From contig NZ_LT706940.1 of assembly GCF_900155525.1 (NCBI RefSeq), forward strand, positions 119,690-183,689: a stretch of DNA of 64,000 bases, read 5' to 3'. The stretch comes from Mailhella massiliensis (lineage in GTDB: Bacteria > Desulfobacterota > Desulfovibrionia > Desulfovibrionales > Desulfovibrionaceae). Of this stretch, positions 57,954 through 64,000 are shown one piece after another. Numbering within the stretch: position 1 is the stretch's first letter; every line of letters starts with the position of its first letter. Below the pieces are notes generated by a model. The model did no database searches, was not told where the DNA came from, and saw only the letters and a program-made list of their open reading frames with translations. Position numbers and translations under genes: made by a program.

Positions 57954-58847
57954 TCAATTCTTTTGTGTATTCCAGCATACAAAAGTCAGAGCACCAATCG
58001 TGATGACAAGCCCCAGCAGCATCGACGCCGTGGGAATTTCCGAAAAAAGCATGACGCCGAAGCATAACGCTCCCGTCGGTTCCCCGCCGGAAGCCAGTAT
58101 GGATACCTTCCCCGCTTCGGCATACAGCAGCGCCCAGGTTATGAACATATACGGCAATACGGACGTAACCAGAGCATGAAGAAGAAGAAAAAAGAGGTGT
58201 GGCACCGCATTGCCGGAAACGAATTCACCAATCTTCGCCGTATCCGCCCACGGCAGCAGCACCAGGGCTGTAAAAGCGACGCTGTAAAAGATGATCGTAT
58301 AGGTATGATAATGTCTGTCCGTGGCCATCCTTGAACAGATACCGTACAGCGCATAGAACAACGCAGACAAAAGCCCGAAGAAAACTCCCGATGAGGAAAT
58401 CCTCAGCCCCGTCCGCCGTTCAAGCAGCCCGCTTGTCAGAACACAACCGGCAACCGCAAGGCACAGACAGAATATTTTTTTCGGCGTGATCTTCTCATGA
58501 AACAGCAACGCGGCAAGAAAAATAACGAAGAACGGCGCGGTACTTAGAAGAACGGCGGCAAGGGACAACGTAAGCTCGTTGATGGCCACATTATAGCACA
58601 GGTTAAGCCCCATCATGCCGAGAATGCCTGTCCCCAGAAACTGAACGACATCCTTTATCCGTATCTTCAGCAGGGAGGCATCGCAGACAAGAACGACGCA
58701 ACACATCGCCAGCGCCGCGAAAACCGCCCTTAAAAACACTATGGTGGCATTATCCATGCCGTGCGTCGTCAAGATCCGTACAAATACGCCCACGGAACCG
58801 AACATGATTCCCGCCGCGACGGGAAGAAGCAGCACCATCTGTTTCAT
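57954..58847 (-). CDS. EamA/DMT-family transporter
   Basis: A 297-residue inner-membrane protein with ten hydrophobic segments arranged as two EamA repeats (about 5-140 and 150-290). GIMFGSVGVFVRIL at the start and EIPTASMLLGLVITIGALTFV at the end are typical. Members export amino acids or other metabolites. AAAGGTGA lies upstream of the ATG. The base composition is slightly less GC-rich than that of its neighbours. The substrate cannot be told. Confidence 0.88.
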   Translation of the reverse strand: MKQMVLLLPVAAGIMFGSVGVFVRILTTHGMDNATIVFLRAVFAALAMCCVVLVCDASLLKIRIKDVVQFLGTGILGMMGLNLCYNVAINELTLSLAAVLLSTAPFFVIFLAALLFHEKITPKKIFCLCLAVAGCVLTSGLLERRTGLRISSSGVFFGLLSALFYALYGICSRMATDRHYHTYTIIFYSVAFTALVLLPWADTAKIGEFVSGNAVPHLFFLLLHALVTSVLPYMFITWALLYAEAGKVSILASGGEPTGALCFGVMLFSEIPTASMLLGLVITIGALTFVCWNTQKN

Positions 58848-58983
58848 TTCATCACCTTTTCACGTCATTCCTTCTTTCTTTCGGAGTGTCTTCCCGGCAT
58901 GTGCCGCTTTTCTGAAAACAAACTCCTTATGAGAATGCAAAGGCGCGCCATCCGGCAAGGGCGTTCTTATGGGAACCCAGGAA

Positions 58984-59020
58984 AGCCCCGGGCCTTGCTT
59001 CAACGCAAAGCCCGGGGCCG
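58984..59020. terminator. Hairpin after the TRAP transporter operon
   Basis: GCCCCGGGC and GCCCGGGGC pair, with an inner TTGC/GCAA stem. On the minus strand TTTC follows, and on the plus strand CGTTTTCC. Confidence 0.65.
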
Positions 59021-59071
59021 TTTTCCTCCTGCAAGGCTTACCTCGCCCTCACGTGCGGCAAGAAGAAAGGA

Positions 59072-60922
59072 CTACATGAAGCGCGTCAGGAAAAGCGATA
59101 CTTCAGGAATATAGGTAACGATAAGCAGCATGACAAGCATGGACGCAAGCAGCGGAGCTGCCGCCACTGCGATACGTTCCGTTCGTTCGTCGGAAATGGC
59201 CGCAGCCACGAACAGACTCTGTCCCACAGGCGGGGTAATGAAGCCTATGGACAGGTTGCACACCATGATGACGCCGAAGTGCACCGGGTCCACGCCGAGC
59301 TTTATCATCATGGGCATGAGGATGGGCGCGAGAATCAGGGTGGCCGAAGCCGATTCCATGAGCGCGCCCACAATGAGCAGAAGAATGTTCACGATGAGCA
59401 GCATGGCGAATTTGTTCGACGTAATGGACATCATCCATTCGGAGATGGCGTCGGGAACCTGCTCGATAGCCATCACATAACCGAACACGCTGGCCATGGC
59501 CACAAGGAAAAGCACCGTGGCGGCGGTGACGGAGCTGTCTACCAGAATTTCGATGAAATTCTCGCGGGTGATCCCTTTGAGTACGAACATACCCACTAGG
59601 AAACCGTACAACGCGGCCACGCCCGCCGCTTCCGTAGGCGTCATAATACCGCCGTAAATACCGCCAAGAATAATGACAGGCACCATGAGCGCCCAGCGGG
59701 CTTCCCATACGGCACGGCCGATTTCACCCCAAGTATAGACCTTGTCCTCGCCTTTCCAACCGTTCTTTTTGGAAATATACCATGCTGTCATGCAAAGCAT
59801 CACGCAGGTAATGATACCGGGCATGATGCCGCTCACAAAAAGCTTGCCGATGGACACATTGGTGATGACGCCGTAAAGCACGAAGGGATTGCTCGGGGGA
59901 ATCATGACGCCGATGGCGCTGGCGCACGCTACGATGGCCCCGGCGAAGGCCTTGGAATAGCCGCGTTCCACCATGGCGGGAATGGTGATCATGCCGATGG
60001 CCGCGCAGGTGGCGATGCCGGAACCGGAAATGGCTCCGAAGAAGGTACATGCAATGACCGTGGCCATGGCCAAGCCGCCGGTACGGCGCCCTATCATCAT
60101 GTCGGCAAGGCCGATAAGCTGACCGGAAAGCCCGCCCTTACCCATAAAGATACCGGCCAGCACAAAGAAGAAAACGGCCAGCATAGGGAAGGAATCCAAA
60201 GAGTTGTAGGCTGTCTGTGCGATGATGTTCAACTGCAGAAAGCCAGAAGCATGTACGGCGAGAGCTCCGGAAAGGCCCAGTACTACGGCAATGGGAATGC
60301 CCAGAATCATGCCGCCAAACAGTGAAACCATGAGCACGAAGATGATGCTGTGCTCAAAGCATACCACCGGCGCGGCTACCGAGACGAGAAAAAATAGCGA
60401 CAGGAGGAACTTCATCCAGCCTTCTTCGCGGATAAGCTTCAGCGTATCCTGAATGACGCGAACGCTCTGGGCAAAGAAACCGAAGAGAAGCACGGAGTAA
60501 GGAATCCAGTACGGTATGCGGAGCGTAGGCGTTTCCTGCGGGAACTGGAACTGCAGGCGGATCAGGCGCACGGCCAAGCACATGATGGTGACGGTAAGCG
60601 CCAGTGTGGCGATGTTGTTGAACATCAGAATAAAATTATGATACTTCTGAGGAACCAGCCAGTCTATCAACGCCGTCATGCGAATATTTTCACGCCGTTT
60701 GATAACGAGCGGAACGGCAAAGTAGGTGCACCATATCAGGCAAAACAGGGCGAGTTCCTCCACGGGAGAGGTATCGACGTTCACCTTGAGCCATGTGCCG
60801 AGAATATAGCGGGCGAAAACCTGATACGGAATAAGCAGGCATGATGCTACGCAGGCTATGACGATGATGGGCTTTTCGCCGCTTTCATCCAGCCAGCGCA
60901 GGACTTTCTGAAACGTTACCAT
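59072..60922 (-). CDS. TRAP transporter permease, fused DctQ-DctM
   Basis: A 616-residue inner-membrane protein. Residues 1-190 hold the four-helix small DctQ subunit (SPVEELALFCLIWCTYFAVP, then RRENIRMTALIDWL). The rest is the large DctM subunit with LVMVSLFGGMILGIPIAVVLGLSG, GAISGSGIATCAAIGMITIPAMVERGYSKAFAGAIVACASAIGVMIPPSNPFVLYG and IGFITPPVGQSLFVAAAIS. Fused QM proteins are common in Desulfovibrio-like bacteria and others. AGGAG precedes the ATG. With the binding protein encoded upstream (61001-62008) it imports an organic acid driven by Na+ or H+ gradients. Confidence 0.96.
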   Translation of the reverse strand: MVTFQKVLRWLDESGEKPIIVIACVASCLLIPYQVFARYILGTWLKVNVDTSPVEELALFCLIWCTYFAVPLVIKRRENIRMTALIDWLVPQKYHNFILMFNNIATLALTVTIMCLAVRLIRLQFQFPQETPTLRIPYWIPYSVLLFGFFAQSVRVIQDTLKLIREEGWMKFLLSLFFLVSVAAPVVCFEHSIIFVLMVSLFGGMILGIPIAVVLGLSGALAVHASGFLQLNIIAQTAYNSLDSFPMLAVFFFVLAGIFMGKGGLSGQLIGLADMMIGRRTGGLAMATVIACTFFGAISGSGIATCAAIGMITIPAMVERGYSKAFAGAIVACASAIGVMIPPSNPFVLYGVITNVSIGKLFVSGIMPGIITCVMLCMTAWYISKKNGWKGEDKVYTWGEIGRAVWEARWALMVPVIILGGIYGGIMTPTEAAGVAALYGFLVGMFVLKGITRENFIEILVDSSVTAATVLFLVAMASVFGYVMAIEQVPDAISEWMMSITSNKFAMLLIVNILLLIVGALMESASATLILAPILMPMMIKLGVDPVHFGVIMVCNLSIGFITPPVGQSLFVAAAISDERTERIAVAAAPLLASMLVMLLIVTYIPEVSLFLTRFM

Positions 60923-60954
60923 AGCGGGCTCCTGAAGAAAAAATACGGGTATGC

Positions 60955-60977
60955 GACCGGAGGACCCCTCCGGTCGG
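60955..60977 (-). other. Hairpin between dctP-like and dctQM genes
   Basis: A perfect 10-bp stem (CGACCGGAGG with CCTCCGGTCG), loop ACC, sits just after the binding-protein gene. On the minus strand it is followed after a short gap by TTTTTT. It is a partial terminator that would give more binding protein than permease, a usual bias. Confidence 0.65.
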
Positions 60978-61000
60978 AAAAGATTTTCAGTAATGGAGCA

Positions 61001-62008
61001 TTACTTCTGTACGTCTTGGATGAGCTTGATGAACGCAGGATCGATGTTCTTGGTATATTCGTCATACAGGGGCTGGAGGTTCTTCACGATCTCAGCCTTT
61101 TCCGCATCGGTGAGTTCGATGAGCTTGATGTTGTGCTGCTTGCAGTATTCTTCCCCCTTGCGTTCGAATTCCTGGCTCATGTCCCATTCTTCCATCTGGG
61201 ACTTGCGGCCGGCGTCGAGGATCATCTTCTGCTGTTCGGGAGTAAGGGCGTCGTACTTCGCCTTGTTCATGACCACGAAGATCTTGGCCATATTGTGGCG
61301 AGTAACAAGGAAACGGTCTTCGATTTCGGCTCTATTGAAGGAAGCGAAGGTGCCGAAGTTGATGATTTCGCCGTCCACGGTACCCTGCTGAAGGGCGGTG
61401 TACACTTCGGTCCAGCCCACGGCGCAGGGGTTCATGGCAAGGGCATTCACAAAGGCCTTTTCAATAGGGGACATGGTCACGCGCACCTTGACGCCGCGCA
61501 CGCTGGACAGATTCTCCACGCCGGAACGGGGAGTGAAGGCATAGCTTCTGAAAGGGGTGTCAAGGGTCATGACAAGCTTCAGACCGGCCTTCTGCGCTTC
61601 GCCGTCCACATACTTGTAGAGAGGGCCAGTGTATGGGTCGAATGCTTCGAGGAACTGGCGGTTCTTTTCAAATGCCACCATATAGGGAAGATCCATGGCC
61701 AGAAGGGGCTTGATGAACAGGTTGAGCTGGCTCTGGCCGATGAGGCTGAAGTCCAGAGAACCCTGCTGCGCCATTTCCGTGGTCACGCGGTCGTTGCCGA
61801 GAACGCCGTTGTTCATCACGCGCACTTCAAATTCTCCCTTGGAGATTTCATTCAAATTCTTGGCGAACTGTTCACAGCCGTAAGTATAGTCGTCATTGGG
61901 GCCGCCGGTGTTGGCCAGACGGAAGACGGTCTTGGCATCCGAAGACAGAGGCGACAGCATCATACCGGTAACGGCAAGAACCACACAAAGAACGGAACGC
62001 AGATTCAT
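61001..62008 (-). CDS. TRAP transporter substrate-binding protein (DctP family)
   Basis: A 335-residue periplasmic protein. The signal peptide (residues 1-25, cleaved after SDA) is followed by KTVFRLANTGGPNDDYTYGCEQFAKNLNEISKGEFEVRVMNNGVLGNDRVTTEMAQQGSLDF, the typical DctP opening. VKVRVTMSPIEKAFVNALAMNPCAVGWTEVYTALQQGTVDGE contains the conserved carboxylate-binding arginine region. GGAGTCCTC lies before the ATG at 62008. The ligand is unknown. It is first in the operon with the fused permease. Confidence 0.95.
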   Translation of the reverse strand: MNLRSVLCVVLAVTGMMLSPLSSDAKTVFRLANTGGPNDDYTYGCEQFAKNLNEISKGEFEVRVMNNGVLGNDRVTTEMAQQGSLDFSLIGQSQLNLFIKPLLAMDLPYMVAFEKNRQFLEAFDPYTGPLYKYVDGEAQKAGLKLVMTLDTPFRSYAFTPRSGVENLSSVRGVKVRVTMSPIEKAFVNALAMNPCAVGWTEVYTALQQGTVDGEIINFGTFASFNRAEIEDRFLVTRHNMAKIFVVMNKAKYDALTPEQQKMILDAGRKSQMEEWDMSQEFERKGEEYCKQHNIKLIELTDAEKAEIVKNLQPLYDEYTKNIDPAFIKLIQDVQK

Positions 62009-62052
62009 GAGGACTCCTTCTCGCAAAATGGACATTCGGTGGTAAAACCCGG

Positions 62053-62143
62053 AAAAGGCGCTCCGGCAGTGCGGAGACTGCCTGCCGCGCCGGAGCGCCC
62101 TTCCTTCGCTTCCATGGCGGGAAGACGCATACGCGTCTTCCCG
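62053..62143 (-). terminator. Two hairpins after the OYE-type gene
   Basis: 62118-62143 is a perfect 11-bp palindrome around ATAC (CGGGAAGACGC with GCGTCTTCCCG). 62057-62099 pairs GGCGCTCCGGC with GCCGGAGCGCC and is followed on the minus strand by TTTT. Together they probably end transcription of the enzyme gene before the TRAP operon, or reduce read-through. Confidence 0.7.
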
Positions 62144-62156
62144 GTAAAGGTTGTTC

Positions 62157-64000
62157 CTACAGGCGGGCAGCGGCATCCCAGCCGGATTCGATGGCGGTTC
62201 TGATGGTGCCCACACTGTCGCAGTCGCCCACATTGATAACGTCGAAGGCGGTATCGGCAAAGGAGTCCCTTTCCGCCGCGAGAGAACGGGAACCCGCGCT
62301 CACGATGACGGTGTCGGCTTCCAGAAGAGATTCCTTTCCTTCCTTGTCGCATACGGTCACGCCCTTGTCGGAAATGCCGACGCAGAGCGTTTCGGTCAGC
62401 GCCTTCACATGGTTCAGGCCCATGTGCTCTTCAAGGCTCATGCGTTCGGAAATCTGCGAATTGGCGGCCAGCCACTTCGTCATTTCCACCACGGTGACCT
62501 CATGCCCCTTGCCTGCGAGCTGAATGGAAAGTTCGCAGCCCACGGATCCGCCGCCCACGATGACGACCTTTTTGCCCACCTTGTCCTCATGACCGAACAC
62601 GTCCCACGCCAGGGTGGCGTGTTCGATGCCGGGAATGGACGGCACGTTCTGCGTTGCGCCCACGGCCACGATGCAGGCGTCGAAATCGGCGTCTTCAATG
62701 AGCTTCGGGGTGGCCCTGGTATTCAGAAGCACCGTGACGTTGCTCTTGGCAAGCTGGGTGATGAAGTATTCGCGCAGGTCGCGCACATGGTTCTTGAACC
62801 ACAGATGATCGGGGTACAGGGCAAGCTGACCGCCCAGCCTGTCGCCCTGCTCGAACAGCGTCACGTCATGGCCGCGTTCGGCAGCCTTGAGGGCCGCCTG
62901 CATACCGGCCACGCCGCCGCCGACCACGGCCACTTTCTTCGGCGTGGTTTCGCGCAGCATGTATTCCTTGTACTGACCCTGCCGGTAAAGCGGGTTCACG
63001 GAGCAGTGGCCGTCGAAGGTGGCGGTATCGGAAATGTTCACTTCCGTGGTCAGGGAACCGCGGCGGCCGCCGTCGAGGCAGTAGTCGCAGCGGATGCAGG
63101 GGCGGATATCCTCTTCACGGCCTTCGCGTACCTTGTTGAACCAGTACGGATCGGCCACGGACTGACGGCCGATGAGCACATAGTCGCACTTGCCTTCGGC
63201 AATGAGCTTTTCCGCCGTGGCCGCGCTGCCTATGGCGCCCACCACGCCCACGGGAACCTTGACGCCGGCCTTCTTCAGGGTATGGGCCGCTTCGGCGTTG
63301 TGGGCTTCGGGCACGAAGCAGGTGGGGTGCATCTTCGGGCGGGCATGAGCGTCGAGGCGCGTACCGCAGGAAACATGAATCATATCCACATAATCCTGGA
63401 AGATCAGAGCCTGCTGCGCGCAGTCGTCGGGGGTGATGCCGCCTTCCTTCTTGTCGTCGCCGTTGAGACGCACTTCGATGATCATGTCGTAGCCGATGGC
63501 GTCGCGGATGGCCTTGATGATTTCCAGAGGATAACGGCAGCGGTTTTCCACGGAGCCGCCGTATTCGTCGGTGCGCTTGTTGCACAGGGGCGAGAGGAAG
63601 TTGTTCATCAGCCAGCCGTGGCCGTAATGCAGCAGAATGCCGTCGAAACCGGAACGCATGGCGAGGACGGCGGCGTCCACATACATCTTTCTGACATCGT
63701 CCATGTCCTTTCTGTCCATGGCGCGGGTCATGCGGCCGTTGTACATGAAGGCGCTGGAGCTGATGAGGTCATAGCCCGGCCAGGGAAGCATACAGCAGCC
63801 GGCATGGTAGATTTCGCACAGCGTCTTGGTGCCGTACATGTGCACGGGACGCTGGAGATTGTGCATGTAGATGAAGCCGTCCACTTCGTCATCCAGCACA
63901 AGGTCGCCGCGGTGGCCGCCGTTGGCCGGAATTTCCATGGGAACGGTGATGCAGGCCGCGCCGCCGCGCGCCCAGTGGGTATAGAATTCCACGCCGTCAC
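62157..64000 (-). CDS. OYE-family flavin/iron-sulfur oxidoreductase (2,4-dienoyl-CoA reductase-like), 5' end outside window
   Basis: At least 614 codons, cut by the window end; the frame stays open past a GTG at 63992, and residues before it (DG) fit the family, so the gene continues. The N-terminal part is an FMN-binding TIM barrel of the old-yellow-enzyme type (GYDLISSSAF, FDGILLHYGHGWLMNNFLSPLCNKRTDEYGGSVENRCRYPLEII). A cysteine cluster PCIRCDYCLDGG with later CSVNP would bind [4Fe-4S]. The C-terminal part has two dinucleotide folds (VAVVGGGVAGMQAALKAAERG and VVIVGGGSVGCELSIQLAGKG). This matches FadH, trimethylamine dehydrogenase and BaiCD-type enzymes. It reduces an enoate-like substrate or demethylates an amine; the TRAP operon downstream may import it. 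Confidence 0.88.
   Translation of the reverse strand, partial: DGVEFYTHWARGGAACITVPMEIPANGGHRGDLVLDDEVDGFIYMHNLQRPVHMYGTKTLCEIYHAGCCMLPWPGYDLISSSAFMYNGRMTRAMDRKDMDDVRKMYVDAAVLAMRSGFDGILLHYGHGWLMNNFLSPLCNKRTDEYGGSVENRCRYPLEIIKAIRDAIGYDMIIEVRLNGDDKKEGGITPDDCAQQALIFQDYVDMIHVSCGTRLDAHARPKMHPTCFVPEAHNAEAAHTLKKAGVKVPVGVVGAIGSAATAEKLIAEGKCDYVLIGRQSVADPYWFNKVREGREEDIRPCIRCDYCLDGGRRGSLTTEVNISDTATFDGHCSVNPLYRQGQYKEYMLRETTPKKVAVVGGGVAGMQAALKAAERGHDVTLFEQGDRLGGQLALYPDHLWFKNHVRDLREYFITQLAKSNVTVLLNTRATPKLIEDADFDACIVAVGATQNVPSIPGIEHATLAWDVFGHEDKVGKKVVIVGGGSVGCELSIQLAGKGHEVTVVEMTKWLAANSQISERMSLEEHMGLNHVKALTETLCVGISDKGVTVCDKEGKESLLEADTVIVSAGSRSLAAERDSFADTAFDVINVGDCDSVGTIRTAIESGWDAAARL

Overview
The window is GC-rich (roughly 60% by eye) and densely coded on both strands. 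Its gene content fits an anaerobic, Gram-negative, sulfate-reducer-like Desulfovibrionaceae relative (Bilophila/Mailhella/Desulfovibrio type). The signs are ferredoxin plus flavoprotein pairs resembling APS reductase, a fused DctQM TRAP transporter, several Tat-exported enzymes, a sigma-54 activator with a canonical -24/-12 promoter, a LolA-like protein, ExbBD/TonB-like proteins and an autotransporter. The taxonomic assignment is inference; no 16S gene is present.

Layout. 1-61: 5' end of an IS5-type transposase, cut by the window edge. 506-4232: module A, made of a 2[4Fe-4S] ferredoxin, an AprA/fumarate-reductase-like flavoprotein and an SLC13-type permease. 4411-5691: serS. 6081-7619: Tat-exported type-B carboxylesterase. 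7759-9121: VWA protein and small HTH protein. 9311-9386: tRNA-Ala(GGC). 9524-10702: orphan PAS protein. 11010-17907: GntR regulator, small ORF, polytopic membrane protein, Tat-exported metallo-beta-lactamase-fold protein, G3E (CobW-like) GTPase, ExbB, ExbD and TonB-like protein. This is the best candidate here for an undescribed system. 18293-21231: Tat metallophosphoesterase, then a NifU-like protein with a GGGtGRT protein. 21542-31070: two paralogous LacI regulators with near-identical promoters, a TPR lipoprotein, a GpdQ-like phosphodiesterase with an MHS-type transporter, a C_GCAxxG_C_C protein, a nitrate/sulfonate/thiamine-precursor-type ABC transporter and a threonine-aldolase-like enzyme. 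31182-36408: sigma-54 activator divergent from module B, a second copy of the ferredoxin/flavoprotein/permease set. 36543-40299: pantothenate region (panF, yhdT, a truncated BASS/PanS-like transporter joined to a truncated panD, and panC). 40681-44796: a 1371-residue autotransporter whose signal peptide is encoded through a long CT dinucleotide repeat. 45703-56861: conserved core genes (Kef-type exchanger, dprA, xerC, coaX, eno, lolA-like, truB, rpsO, pnp). 57120-64000: SDR, EamA transporter, TRAP transporter and an incomplete OYE/2,4-dienoyl-CoA-reductase-type enzyme.

How the genes work together. Several loci pair one importer with one redox or hydrolytic enzyme and one local regulator, which is typical of a gut or sediment anaerobe that uses many small organic acids. 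In the pantothenate region the panD and BASS genes appear to have been fused by a deletion, while panC, panF and coaX are intact. If real, this predicts a beta-alanine or pantothenate requirement met by PanF uptake. The autotransporter repeat predicts ON/OFF surface-antigen switching.
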